64,000 bases of DNA from Burkholderiales bacterium (lineage in GTDB: Bacteria > Pseudomonadota > Gammaproteobacteria > Burkholderiales > UBA11063), in assembly GCA_019748155.1 (NCBI GenBank), contig JAIEPY010000007.1, forward strand, positions 1 through 64,000, given 5' to 3'. Positions 9,023-18,439 of the stretch are shown piece by piece. How positions within the stretch are numbered: position 1 is the first letter of the stretch; each line of letters begins with the position of its first letter. The notes under the pieces are model-generated. The model ran no database searches. It worked only from the letters and a program-made list of their open reading frames with translations, and had not been told where the DNA came from. Both the position numbers and the translations under genes were made by a program.

Positions 9023-12000
9023 TTATTTATAAAGATAATTCAATAAATTTGCCATACTAACCCCTTTGGGTTTAATCAAAACCAAATCACGGGCATTACT
9101 CTCAAAATCAGCTAAGAATTGTGCCGCTTTTGATGAATGAGTTTCACGATAATGCTTCTGAATTAGCTCCTGAATATAATCAGCATGAGCTTGATAGGTA
9201 TCACCAGTTTCATCAAGATAAATTGCCTCGACAAAATCATGATTTAGATTTTCACGTACTCGTGATTTAGCATCCCAAACATAACATAATCCACCCGTCA
9301 TTCCAGCACCAAAATTTTGATCAATGTCGCCTAAAACCGCTACCACGCCACCAGTCATATATTCGCAGCCATTACTAGCTAAGCCTTCAACTACCGCAAC
9401 CACCCCAGAGTTACGCGCAGCAAAACGATCGCCAGCACCACCATTAGCAAATACTTGCCCACTAGTTGCACCGTATAAACAAGTATTACCCATTACGGTT
9501 ACTACGCCACTGATATTAAGATTATTATGCTTAATCACAATCTTACCACCTGCAAGACCTTTGGCAACATAGTCATTAGCTTCACCATGCAGATATAGCT
9601 CCATTCCGGTAGTCGCCCAAACTCCAAAAGATTGTCCAGCAATTCCTTCAAAATGAAGCGTAATCGGATTTTCTAAGCCTTTGCCGCCATAAGTTTTGGC
9701 AATTTCACCTGCTAAGGTAGCGCCAACTGAACGATCTGTATTGTAAATGCTATAGCTTTTATTTAACTCTTCCAGATTATATACCGCTTCCAGACAATCA
9801 GCATGAATCCGTTGATTCATTACACCACGATCATGTCCAATATTGGCTTCGCTATAATATAGTGGATAATTGGAAGTTGTACCCGCAATCTCCAAGACTT
9901 CAGAAAGATCAATGTTTTTGCTGCTAATGCTATCAAGTTGTTCGAGTAAATCAGTGCGTCCAATCAAATCAACTAATTGTGAAACACCAAGTTTAATCAG
10001 CCATTGTTGAACTTCATGCGCAACTCCGCGGAAATAATTGATTACCATCTCAGGTAAGCCTTTGAAATGCTTCTGACGTAATTGTTCATTTTGCGTAGCT
10101 AAACCAGTAGCGCAATTATTTAAATGACAAATCCGTAAATATTTACAGCCTAAGGCCACCATTGGCGCAGTTCCAAAACCAAAAGTTTCCGCACCTAAAA
10201 TTGCCGCTTTAATTACATCCAGACCAGTTTTTAGTCCGCCGTCTACTTGCAAACGAATTTTATGACGTAGGTTATTTTGCACTAATGCCGCATGGGTTTC
10301 GGCAATACCAAGTTCCCACGGACTACCTACATTCTTAACTGAAGTAATTGGTGCCGCACCTGTTCCGCCATCATAACCCGAAATAGTGATTAAATCCGCT
10401 TGGGCTTTGGCTACTCCACAAGCAATTACTCCAATTCCCGGCTCTGAGACCAGTTTTACTGAAATTTGTGCGCCAGGATTTAATTGTTTCAAATCAAAAA
10501 TTAGCTGAGCCAAATCCTCAATCGAGTAAACATCATGATGTGGCGGAGGTGAAATCAAGGTAACACCTGGTGTCGCATGGCGCAAGTGCGCAATTTCGAC
10601 ACTCACTTTTTCACCTGGTAATTGACCACCCTCACCCGGTTTAGCACCTTGAGCAATCTTAATCTGAATAATTTCAGCACTCATTAGATAACTTGGCGTA
10701 ACCCCAAAGCGTCCGGAGGCAATTTGCTTAATTTTCGAATTACGATTAGTGCCATAACGTTTAGGATCTTCACCACCCTCACCGGAATTAGAACGTCCAC
10801 CAATAGTACTCATCGCAATAGCTAATGCTTCATGTGCTTCCGCACTTAGCGCACCAATCGACATCGCAGCGCTGTCAAAACGACGACAAATTTCTTCAAT
10901 TTCATCCACGCGAACATAAGATTTTGAGTTAGATGCTTCAGGTACTTTAATCGTAAATAAATCACGTAAACAGGTTGGTGCCCGTTGATTTACCTCATTG
11001 GCAAAGGCATAATAATCTTCGAGCTCACCGCTACGTACCGCTTTTTGTAATTTACCCACTACATCTGGATTAAACGCATGATATTCACCTTGATAGGAGT
11101 ATTTAATGCTGCCGCCTTGATCAACTAAAGTTGCGGCATCCCATGCATTAACCGAAGTCTTGGCTAATTGCGCCTGAATTGTGGCAAAACCAGCCCCTTT
11201 AATCCGTGATACTGCACTACCAAAGCATAAATCACTCACACTATTATCTATCCCTAAGGCTTCAAATAACTGTGAACCACGATAAGATGCTACGGTTGAA
11301 ATCCCCATCTTGGACATGATTTTAAGGATGCCCTTATTAATTGCACCCAAATAATTTTTATGTAAGCTAGCTAAGTCTTTACCGCTATAGCCACCAGCCG
11401 CGATTTCTTCAATCATTTTATAGCTTAAATATGGATAAATTGCTGTTGCACCAAAGCCGAGTAAAACACAGAAATGATGCGGATCACGAGCCGTTGCCGT
11501 TTCAACAATAATATCAGTATTAAAACGTAAGCCGCGTGTCACTAAATGATTATGAATTGCACCTAATGCCATGACCGCAGGAATAACTAATTTATCCGCA
11601 GCGATTTCCCGATCAGATAAAATTAACAAGGTCGTACCTGATGCGACTAATTGCTCGGCTTTAGTTACTAAATTATTTACCGCTTGCTCTAAATTATGCA
11701 CTATTGGGTCAAAACTAAGCTCCAGAATAGCGCTTACTTTCCAAGTCGCATCATGATTTAAAAGCGCAGCATAAGTTTCTGGCGACAATACCGGTGAAGT
11801 TAGTTTATAACCATGCAATGGACGCTTAGTTACTAAATCCAGCTTATCCCCCAGATAACTATCTAGAGTCATCACATATTTTTCACGAATTGAATCAATT
11901 GCCGGATTAGTAACTTGTGCAAAACTTTGCCGGAAATAATCAGTCAGTGGACGAATCTTTTGGCTTAAAACCGCAATCGCCGCATCGTCACCCATCGACA

Positions 12001-13429
12001 TGGTTGGCTCCATACCTTCTATTGCCGAAACTTTAATTACACTCTCAATCTCTTCTTGGGTAACTAAGAATAGTTTTTTATACGTATTTAAGTTATGTTT
12101 TAATTCCGGCACAGCTGCTCTATCAGTACTTACAGGCGGAGTAATATAATTATTTTGTTCACTTTGACTTAAATCAAACTGGCGGTAAATTGCCCGATCA
12201 AATAATACCATTTTAGCTTGGGTATCGATTAAGATCATTTCTCCGGCACCCAGGCGATTTTTCACAATAAAATCTTCGGCATCATAGTCTAGAATGCCAG
12301 TCTCTGAGGCAATAATTACCGTGCCATCCTGAGTAATCGAATAACGCAATGGGCGCAAACCATTACGATCCAAACAACACATTACCTGACGACCATTAGA
12401 AAAAACAATACCTGCCGGACCATCCCATGGCTCATAACCAATACCAACGGTTTCATACCATTTTTGTAATTCAGCGCTTAGTTTATTATTTCCTTCCCAA
12501 TAGGGAGGAATCAAAGCACGAAGAGCTTGTTTAAAATCAGCGCCAGCCATTAAAAGCATCTCCAGCATATTATCCAGACTAAATGAATCCGAGCCTGATT
12601 CGCTAACCATGGTTGCCAGATGGTTGATTTTATCCTGAATCTCTGGTGGCAATAAGCTTAGTCCACGTGATTTTGCCCATAGGCGATTAGCGGAGACAGT
12701 ATTAATTTCACCATTGTGCGCTACATAGCGAAACGGTTGGGCTAAACGCCAGCTGGGTTGAGTATTAGTCGAGAAGCGTTGGTGAAAGACGCAAATACTG
12801 GTTTTAACCATTGTATCAGCCAAATCCAGATAGAATTCTTTTAAAATCCGCGGTAAACACAATGCCTTATAAATAATCGTCCGACTGGATAGGCTACAAA
12901 TAAAGAAATCTTGATTATCTTTAAAACGATATTCAATATTTTTACGTAAGGCAAAGAGTCTCAATTCAAACTCTTGCTCACTGAGATTTTGTGGTGAATT
13001 AATAAATAATTGTTCAATAAGTGGCAGACTATTTTTGGCAATTCTTCCCAGCACTGAGACATTAATTGGCACACGGCGAAAATGAGTATTAGTTAGACCA
13101 ATCTTTTGACATTCTTCATTTATAATTGCTTTTTGCTCGGCAATGCTGATTTGCTCTAGCGAGAAGAATATATTTCCTGCCGCATAGTTAGCGGCTAAAG
13201 TAAATTCGCCATCTTCTTCTATAACGCTACGAAAAAACTCATCGGGAATCTGAATCGAAACCCCGCAACCATCTCCAGTACGTCCATCAGATTGAATTGC
13301 GCCACGATGGGATAATTTAATAAGTGCCGCAATCCCTTTAATCAATATATCATGCAGCGGATTGCCATATTTATTAACGATAACTCCCACGCCACAATTA
13401 TCACGCTCTGCAAATTGAAATAACCCCAT
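9023..13429 (-). CDS. gltB: Glutamate synthase large subunit
   Basis: GOGAT alpha subunit, about 1468 residues, the family's usual size. It hydrolyses glutamine at the N-terminal Ntn amidotransferase domain and transfers ammonia to 2-oxoglutarate at the FMN site. The catalytic cysteine is Cys12 (NCGVG), exposed after removal of an 11-residue propeptide. The 3Fe-4S ligands are Cys1095, Cys1101 and Cys1106, followed by a C-terminal beta-helix rich in GG repeats. GTG 13438 is also in frame. I choose ATG 13429 because AGGTGG stands five bases upstream, the same arrangement as gltD. It is the first gene of the nitrogen operon. Confidence 0.96.
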   Translation of the reverse strand: MGLFQFAERDNCGVGVIVNKYGNPLHDILIKGIAALIKLSHRGAIQSDGRTGDGCGVSIQIPDEFFRSVIEEDGEFTLAANYAAGNIFFSLEQISIAEQKAIINEECQKIGLTNTHFRRVPINVSVLGRIAKNSLPLIEQLFINSPQNLSEQEFELRLFALRKNIEYRFKDNQDFFICSLSSRTIIYKALCLPRILKEFYLDLADTMVKTSICVFHQRFSTNTQPSWRLAQPFRYVAHNGEINTVSANRLWAKSRGLSLLPPEIQDKINHLATMVSESGSDSFSLDNMLEMLLMAGADFKQALRALIPPYWEGNNKLSAELQKWYETVGIGYEPWDGPAGIVFSNGRQVMCCLDRNGLRPLRYSITQDGTVIIASETGILDYDAEDFIVKNRLGAGEMILIDTQAKMVLFDRAIYRQFDLSQSEQNNYITPPVSTDRAAVPELKHNLNTYKKLFLVTQEEIESVIKVSAIEGMEPTMSMGDDAAIAVLSQKIRPLTDYFRQSFAQVTNPAIDSIREKYVMTLDSYLGDKLDLVTKRPLHGYKLTSPVLSPETYAALLNHDATWKVSAILELSFDPIVHNLEQAVNNLVTKAEQLVASGTTLLILSDREIAADKLVIPAVMALGAIHNHLVTRGLRFNTDIIVETATARDPHHFCVLLGFGATAIYPYLSYKMIEEIAAGGYSGKDLASLHKNYLGAINKGILKIMSKMGISTVASYRGSQLFEALGIDNSVSDLCFGSAVSRIKGAGFATIQAQLAKTSVNAWDAATLVDQGGSIKYSYQGEYHAFNPDVVGKLQKAVRSGELEDYYAFANEVNQRAPTCLRDLFTIKVPEASNSKSYVRVDEIEEICRRFDSAAMSIGALSAEAHEALAIAMSTIGGRSNSGEGGEDPKRYGTNRNSKIKQIASGRFGVTPSYLMSAEIIQIKIAQGAKPGEGGQLPGEKVSVEIAHLRHATPGVTLISPPPHHDVYSIEDLAQLIFDLKQLNPGAQISVKLVSEPGIGVIACGVAKAQADLITISGYDGGTGAAPITSVKNVGSPWELGIAETHAALVQNNLRHKIRLQVDGGLKTGLDVIKAAILGAETFGFGTAPMVALGCKYLRICHLNNCATGLATQNEQLRQKHFKGLPEMVINYFRGVAHEVQQWLIKLGVSQLVDLIGRTDLLEQLDSISSKNIDLSEVLEIAGTTSNYPLYYSEANIGHDRGVMNQRIHADCLEAVYNLEELNKSYSIYNTDRSVGATLAGEIAKTYGGKGLENPITLHFEGIAGQSFGVWATTGMELYLHGEANDYVAKGLAGGKIVIKHNNLNISGVVTVMGNTCLYGATSGQVFANGGAGDRFAARNSGVVAVVEGLASNGCEYMTGGVVAVLGDIDQNFGAGMTGGLCYVWDAKSRVRENLNHDFVEAIYLDETGDTYQAHADYIQELIQKHYRETHSSKAAQFLADFESNARDLVLIKPKGVSMANLLNYLYK

Positions 13430-13752
13430 CGTACCCACCTAAAAGATATATAAAGATACAACATACTTAAAGTATATACTAATCTTGGGCTTTGTCGGAT
13501 TTCACAAAAGACGCCTATAGTTCTAACTACCCTGCGTCGGCTTTTTTTATCAATCCTTCACGTCCAATAATCAAATACTGTGAGTGTATTTTGTTATAAA
13601 TGCTTTAAATTAACGATCAAAATACAAATATTTTTGATTCTGATTAACCAACGTTAATAAATCCAACAATCCGCTTTTTTAAGCATAAGTAAATGTTTTT
13701 TGCCATCAATGTAGCGAATTTTAGATTATAGCACAGCCAAAAAGGTTGTTTT
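13430..13752. promoter_or_regulatory. Left part of the gltB / PTS divergent intergenic region
   Basis: AT-rich leader with no convincing gene. A perfect 13-bp palindrome (ATACTT, centre A, AAGTAT; 13463-13475) lies just upstream of gltB beside a TATACT sequence on the minus strand, so it may mark the gltB promoter and an operator. A weak stem GACGC/GCGTC (13510-13538) followed by GGC and seven T resembles a plus-strand terminator, but no plus-strand gene precedes it. Nothing further is recognised between about 13550 and 13752. Confidence 0.3.
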
Positions 13753-13779
13753 AAATTATATTGCACTGCAATATAATTT
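13753..13779. promoter_or_regulatory. 27-bp palindromic operator upstream of PTS-glp operon
   Basis: Two perfect 13-bp arms, AAATTATATTGCA (13753-13765) and TGCAATATAATTT (13767-13779), around one central base. It ends 12 bases before the extended -10 element, so it covers roughly the -54 to -28 region. A bound dimeric regulator could block or assist RNA polymerase there. The core TGCA half-site recurs near 13829-13837 between the promoter and the first gene. The cognate regulator is not encoded next to it. Confidence 0.65.
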
Positions 13780-13791
13780 TTGTGAATTTAT

Positions 13792-13800
13792 TGCTATAAT
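13792..13800 (+). promoter_or_regulatory. Extended -10 promoter of PTS-glp operon
   Basis: TGCTATAAT is a perfect extended -10 element (TG-n-TATAAT). No good -35 hexamer is present at 17 bases, as is common for extended -10 promoters. Transcription should start near 13807, giving a leader of about 67 bases before the GTG of the EIIA gene. Confidence 0.65.
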
Positions 13801-13873
13801 TACGCTCTGATTTCAAATCATACAGTAGTGCAATGCAACATTACGTTTATCTAAACGAATTAAAGGACCGAAT

Positions 13874-14329
13874 GTGATTGAACAATACCTAAATCAAAAC
13901 ACCATCCAACTTCAAGAAACAATTGATGATTGGCAATCCGCAATCACACTTGCCGCACAACCACTCATCAAAAATCACAGCATAAGCAATGAATACCTTC
14001 AGACAATGATAAATTCAGTAAATGAACTTGGTCCTTACATAATTATTACACCCCTAGTAGCCCTTCCCCACGCCCGCCCCGAGCAAGGAGTTCAGAAAAT
14101 GGGGCTTAGTCTACTCAGGCTCAAACAGGCAGTAGCATTTTCAAATAATAGCGATCACTTGGTAAATCTGGTAATCGTTCTGGCAGCAACCGATAATTCA
14201 TCTCATATCGGGATTTTAACGGAGCTATCTGATTTGCTTGGTGAGGAAGCAAATGTACAGGCAATGATTGCCGCAAATTCAAGCGATGAAATTATCACTA
14301 TCATTAACACTCAATTACAATTAACATAA
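13874..14329 (+). CDS. PTS EIIA component, ascorbate (Ula) type
   Basis: Phosphocarrier of 151 residues of the mannitol/fructose-like EIIA fold. The active-site histidine is His66 in ALPHARPEQG, which takes phosphate from HPr and passes it to the cysteine of EIIB. It starts at GTG 13874 with AAAGGA seven bases upstream; the overlapping ATG at 13872 is followed at once by a stop. It is the first gene of a seven-gene plus-strand run (EIIA-EIIB-EIIC-HPr-glpF-glpK-glpD). Confidence 0.88.
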   Translation: MIEQYLNQNTIQLQETIDDWQSAITLAAQPLIKNHSISNEYLQTMINSVNELGPYIIITPLVALPHARPEQGVQKMGLSLLRLKQAVAFSNNSDHLVNLVIVLAATDNSSHIGILTELSDLLGEEANVQAMIAANSSDEIITIINTQLQLT

Positions 14330-14345
14330 GAAAAGGAATCATAGC

Positions 14346-14618
14346 ATGAAAAAAGTTCTAGTTGTCTGCAGCAGTGGCTTAGGTAGTAGTTTTATTATTG
14401 AAATGAATGCTAAAAAAATTCTCAAAGAGTTAAATATTGAAGCAGAAGTTAATCATACCGATTTAACCTCGGGTAAAACTGAATACGCAGATCTTTATAT
14501 CGGCTCGCAGGAGATTATCTCTAATCTAATTGATGGAAAACGCAATGTTGCGGGGCTAAAAAATCTCTTGGATAAAAAAGAGCTTACGCAGATCTTACAA
14601 ACTCATTTGGGAAGTTAG
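14346..14618 (+). CDS. PTS EIIB component, ascorbate (Ula) type
   Basis: Small cytoplasmic phosphocarrier of 90 residues. The phosphorylated Cys8 sits in the P-loop VVCSSGLGSSF, the lactose/ascorbate EIIB signature. It hands phosphate to the sugar bound by EIIC. AAAAGGAA lies before the ATG. It is separated from EIIA by 16 bases and from EIIC by 6, so all three should be cotranslated from one message. Confidence 0.88.
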   Translation: MKKVLVVCSSGLGSSFIIEMNAKKILKELNIEAEVNHTDLTSGKTEYADLYIGSQEIISNLIDGKRNVAGLKNLLDKKELTQILQTHLGS

Positions 14619-14624
14619 TGCTTT

Positions 14625-15896
14625 ATGTTAAATCTAATCGTTAAAGATGTTTTAGGCACTCCGGCAATTTTACTTGGGTTGTTTGCTTTGCTGGGCTTAA
14701 CTTTACAAAAGAAAAATTTTGCTGATATTATGTCTGGAACATTAAAGACCATCATGGGCTTTATTATTCTTGGCGTCGGTGCCAATGTTTTAGTCGGAAC
14801 ACTTAGCTCATTCGGTACGATGTTTGAACAGGCGTTTCATATTCAAGGAATTATACCCAATAATGAAGTAGTAGTTGCAATTGCGCAAAAAGCCTTTGGT
14901 AAACAAACCGCGTTAATTATGCTCCTTGGGATGTTGGTAAACATTTTAATCGCCAGATTTACGCGTTTCAAATATATTTTCCTCACCGGTCATCACGCAA
15001 TGTATATGGCATGTATGTTAGCGGTGATCTTAGCTACGCTTGGTCTTGGTGATATGCAAATAACGATCATTGGTGCACTTATCTTAGGTAGTGCGATGGC
15101 ATTATTTCCCGCAATGCTACAACCGTTTACCCGTCAAATAACCGAATCTGATGATTTTGCCCTTGGTCATTTTAATTCAATCGCTTATCTGCTTTCATCA
15201 TTAACTGGTAAATATCTGGGTAATAAAAATAACTCTACTGAAGAACTCAAGGTACCTAAATCACTGGGATTTTTACGCGACTCATCAGTCTCGTTAGCAT
15301 TAACGATGACAATTCTTTTTATTATCGTGGGAATCTGTGCAGGAAGCACTTTTGTTGAAACAAAGCTTAGTAGCGGACAAAATTTCATTGTTTATGCGCT
15401 AATCCAAGCGATTACTTTTGCGGCTGGTGTTTATGTGATTTTAGCCGGGGTTAGAATGTTGCTTGCGGAAATTGTTCCTGCATTTAAAGGAATTGCCGAC
15501 AAATTAGTACCTAATGCTATTCCGGCATTAGATTGCCCTGCGGTATTTCCATTTGCACCCAACGCAGTGATAATTGGTTTTTTTAGCAGCTTTGTCGCGG
15601 GTCTAATTTGTATGTTTATATTTCCGGTATTGGGGTTATTAGTAATTGTGCCAGGTTTAGTACCGCATTTCTTTGATGGCGCAACTGCTGGTGTATTTGG
15701 CAATGCAACCGGTGGACGGCGTGGCGCGATTTTAGGAGCATTCGTTAATGGCATCGTAATTAGTATTCTCCCTGCTTTACTTTTTGTAATTTTAGGCGGA
15801 ATGGGTTTTCACGGCAGTACTTTTGGTGACTCAGATTTTGGCTTTATTGGTGTTATTTTAGCCAAAGTTGCCGCAATTTTTCTCATTAATTTTTAA
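14625..15896 (+). CDS. PTS EIIC permease, UlaA family
   Basis: Membrane permease of 423 residues with about eleven hydrophobic helices. It matches the UlaA/SgaT fold rather than the larger glucose-type EIIC; note ALFPAMLQPFTRQIT in the middle and the loop GNATGGRRGA near the C-terminus. UlaA transports and phosphorylates L-ascorbate in enterics. None of the ascorbate-6-phosphate enzymes (UlaG, UlaD, UlaE, UlaF) accompanies it here, so the substrate is uncertain. The next genes are a dedicated HPr and glycerol enzymes. Confidence 0.85.
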   Translation: MLNLIVKDVLGTPAILLGLFALLGLTLQKKNFADIMSGTLKTIMGFIILGVGANVLVGTLSSFGTMFEQAFHIQGIIPNNEVVVAIAQKAFGKQTALIMLLGMLVNILIARFTRFKYIFLTGHHAMYMACMLAVILATLGLGDMQITIIGALILGSAMALFPAMLQPFTRQITESDDFALGHFNSIAYLLSSLTGKYLGNKNNSTEELKVPKSLGFLRDSSVSLALTMTILFIIVGICAGSTFVETKLSSGQNFIVYALIQAITFAAGVYVILAGVRMLLAEIVPAFKGIADKLVPNAIPALDCPAVFPFAPNAVIIGFFSSFVAGLICMFIFPVLGLLVIVPGLVPHFFDGATAGVFGNATGGRRGAILGAFVNGIVISILPALLFVILGGMGFHGSTFGDSDFGFIGVILAKVAAIFLINF

Positions 15897-15909
15897 AAGG
15901 AACATTCTT

Positions 15910-16176
15910 ATGCTTACACAAACTATTACCGTGGTCAATCCAACTGGAATTCACGCACGCCCTGCAGCGCTACTCGTTAACCAAGCTAAAAAATTTACTT
16001 CAGAAATTACCATAAGCAAAGATGATAAAACGGTATCAATGAAATCAGTTATCAATATACTGGGTTTGGGTTTAGAACACAATGATAGCGTTACCATCGC
16101 AGCCAATGGAGCCGATGAACAAGAGGCGATTCAAAGCCTAAAAGATTTATTTCAATCATTTGCCGCGCACGACTAA
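15910..16176 (+). CDS. HPr phosphocarrier protein
   Basis: HPr family protein of 88 residues that carries phosphate from enzyme I to EIIA. The active-site His15 is in NPTGIHARPAALLV, and Ser46 lies in the canonical position (MKSVINILGLGL). The frame is open 14 codons further upstream inside the EIIC gene, but AAAGGA precedes ATG 15910, giving standard HPr length. An operon-specific HPr suggests a PTS branch with its own phosphocarrier. Enzyme I is not in the window. Confidence 0.93.
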   Translation: MLTQTITVVNPTGIHARPAALLVNQAKKFTSEITISKDDKTVSMKSVINILGLGLEHNDSVTIAANGADEQEAIQSLKDLFQSFAAHD

Positions 16177-16203
16177 ACTTAATCTGATTTAAGGATGAAC
16201 CCA

Positions 16204-16941
16204 ATGCAGTATTCAAAAAAACAGGAATTTATGGCAGAAATGATTGGCACAATGTTTATCCTCCTCTTTGGAAATGGTGTAAATGCAATGTTTACGCTAT
16301 TTAATCTGGGTGGATACACTAACATCACATTTGGCTGGGGACTCGGAGTTTTTCTGGGAATTTTAGTGAGTAACCGCATTACTGGTGCTCACTTAAATCC
16401 GGCCGTTACACTGGCTTTGGTTGTCACCAAACGATTTCCATTGCATAAAGCGCCATTATTTATTGGTGCACAAATGCTTGGTGGATTTTTAGGCGCTGCA
16501 ACAGTCTATTTCTTTTATCAGGCACAATTTCAGCAGTTTGATCCCAATTTAGAACATACGGCGGGTATCTTCTCAACCTTTCCGGCAATCACGACTAGTT
16601 TTATGCCGGGATTTATGGCTGAAATTATTGCTACTGCAATTTTAATGTTTGCAATTTTAGCAATTGTTGAAAATTTTGTTAATGACAAAGCTGGATTTTT
16701 AGCCCCATTTGCGGTATCCGCATTAATTGTTGGAATCGGAATGTCATTTGGTGCGATGCATGGCTACGCAATGAATCCGGCACGTGATTTTAGTCCACGC
16801 TTATTTACTGCGTTAATCGGATTTAAGAATAATGGTTTAACGGATGGATCATTTATTTGGGCAGCGCCAGTTTTTGGCTCACTTATTGGTGCACCATTAG
16901 GAGCTCTATTGTTTGACTTAACTTTAGCCAAAAGGAAGTAA
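16204..16941 (+). CDS. glpF: Glycerol facilitator, aquaporin family
   Basis: Channel of about 245 residues with six helices and the two half-helix NPA motifs, GAHLNPAVTLAL and YAMNPARDFSPR. The arginine-containing filter and the Asp after the second NPA region suit a glyceroporin. The frame opens with ATG 16195, but the only ribosome site, AAGGA, overlaps that codon. ATG 16204, eight bases after the AAGGA, is the better start. It supplies glycerol to the kinase encoded next. Confidence 0.93.
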   Translation: MQYSKKQEFMAEMIGTMFILLFGNGVNAMFTLFNLGGYTNITFGWGLGVFLGILVSNRITGAHLNPAVTLALVVTKRFPLHKAPLFIGAQMLGGFLGAATVYFFYQAQFQQFDPNLEHTAGIFSTFPAITTSFMPGFMAEIIATAILMFAILAIVENFVNDKAGFLAPFAVSALIVGIGMSFGAMHGYAMNPARDFSPRLFTALIGFKNNGLTDGSFIWAAPVFGSLIGAPLGALLFDLTLAKRK

Positions 16942-16944
16942 TTG

Positions 16945-18438
16945 ATGAAAAAATATATTTTAGCCTTGGATCAGGGAACTACCAGTTCACGGGCAATTCT
17001 ATTTGATCGCGATGGTAACATCTGTAGTAGTAAACAGTTAGAATTTACGCAAATTTTTCCTGAACCAGGCCTAGTTGAACATGATCCAATGGAAATTTGG
17101 CTAACTCAGTTAACCACCGCTAAACTAGCCATGTCTGCAATTGGCGCGCAATCTGAAGATATTGCGGCAATTGGAATAACCAATCAGCGCGAAACTACCA
17201 TCGTCTGGGATAAAGAAACTGGGATTCCAATCTACAATGCGATAGTTTGGCAAGATCGCCGAACCTCAGACATGATCGATCAACTAAAAGCGCAGGGATA
17301 TGCTGAGTTATTTAAAGAAAAAACTGGTTTAGTGCTAGATGCCTATTTCTCAGGCACTAAATTAAAATGGATTTTGGATAATGTTAAAGATGCTCGTAAA
17401 TTAGCCGCAGAAGATAAACTAGCTTTTGGTACGGTGGATAGCTGGATTACGTGGAACTTAACTAATCGCCGCGAACATGTAACCGATGAATCGAATGCCT
17501 CACGAACGTTGCTATTTAATATTCACACTGGACAATGGGATAAAGCGCTATTGGAAATTTTAGATATTCCTGAAAACATACTGCCACGAATTGTACCCTC
17601 ATCAGGAATTATTGGCGAAGCCAGCTCGGGCTTATTTAATCATCGGATTCCAATTGCCGGAATCGCAGGCGATCAACAAGCAGCTACCTTTGGTAACTTA
17701 TGCATCAAACCAGGAATGGTTAAAAACACCTATGGTACCGGCTGTTTCTTATTAAAAAATACTGGAAGTCAGGCACTAGTCTCCAAAAGCAATTTATTAA
17801 CTACCACCGGATGGCAAATTGATGGTAAACGTAATTACTGCCTTGAAGGTTCGGTATTTATCGCCGGTGCGGCGGTGCAATGGATTCGTGATGAAATGAA
17901 ATTTATTGATCAAGCATCTGAAGTAGAAACTCTGGCTAATCAGGTTAGTGATAATGGTGGTGTGTATATGGTTCCAGCCTTTGCCGGACTCGGAGCGCCG
18001 CACTGGGATCAATATGCCCGTGGTTTGATTATTGGAATTACCCGCGGTACTACTCAAGCACATATGGCACGTGCAGCATTAGAATCCATTGCCTTTCAGG
18101 TATCCGACGTGGTACGGGCAATGAAAGCCGATTCAGGCTTAGGTTTAACCGCGCTTCGAGTTGATGGTGGTGCTTGTAAAAATAACTTCTTAATGCAATT
18201 TCAGGCTGATATCTTAGATTGCGTGGTTGAACGCCCTACTTGTCTCGAGTTAACCGCACTTGGTGCTGCTTATCTGGCTGGGATAGCCGTTGGTTTCTGG
18301 CAGTCGACTGATGAACTGGAGCAAGTTTGGAAAGTAGATCGCATATTTGAACCTAAAATGACGGTTGCTACCCGTGAACACTTATTAGAGCATTGGCATA
18401 AAGCAGTTACCCGCTCGCAAGGCTGGGCTAAGGATTAA
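16945..18438 (+). CDS. glpK: Glycerol kinase
   Basis: FGGY kinase of 497 residues that phosphorylates glycerol to sn-glycerol 3-phosphate. The N-terminal phosphate loop [15 protein letters not shown], the metal/ATP segment [13 protein letters not shown] and the C-terminal [11 protein letters not shown] are intact. AAGGAAG lies just before ATG 16945, three bases after the glpF stop. In the loop where Firmicutes GlpK carries an HPr-phosphorylated histidine, I see a histidine only four residues off the expected column. Direct control by the neighbouring HPr is therefore not supported by alignment. Confidence 0.96.
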   Translation: MKKYILALDQGTTSSRAILFDRDGNICSSKQLEFTQIFPEPGLVEHDPMEIWLTQLTTAKLAMSAIGAQSEDIAAIGITNQRETTIVWDKETGIPIYNAIVWQDRRTSDMIDQLKAQGYAELFKEKTGLVLDAYFSGTKLKWILDNVKDARKLAAEDKLAFGTVDSWITWNLTNRREHVTDESNASRTLLFNIHTGQWDKALLEILDIPENILPRIVPSSGIIGEASSGLFNHRIPIAGIAGDQQAATFGNLCIKPGMVKNTYGTGCFLLKNTGSQALVSKSNLLTTTGWQIDGKRNYCLEGSVFIAGAAVQWIRDEMKFIDQASEVETLANQVSDNGGVYMVPAFAGLGAPHWDQYARGLIIGITRGTTQAHMARAALESIAFQVSDVVRAMKADSGLGLTALRVDGGACKNNFLMQFQADILDCVVERPTCLELTALGAAYLAGIAVGFWQSTDELEQVWKVDRIFEPKMTVATREHLLEHWHKAVTRSQGWAKD

Positions 18439-18439
18439 G

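Noticed and set aside
9324..9572. 82-codon frame antisense to gltB
   Set aside because: Composition mirrors the gltB frame on the other strand, with no ribosome site or promoter; likewise the other frames opposite gltB, recC and the ISP gene.
13510..13547. Hairpin followed by T run upstream of gltB
   Set aside because: Only a 5-bp outer stem, and no plus-strand gene for it to terminate; kept as a remark, not as a terminator.
17640..17700. HPr-phosphorylatable histidine in GlpK
   Set aside because: The nearby histidine does not align with the regulatory position of Firmicutes GlpK, so direct control by the operon HPr is not claimed.
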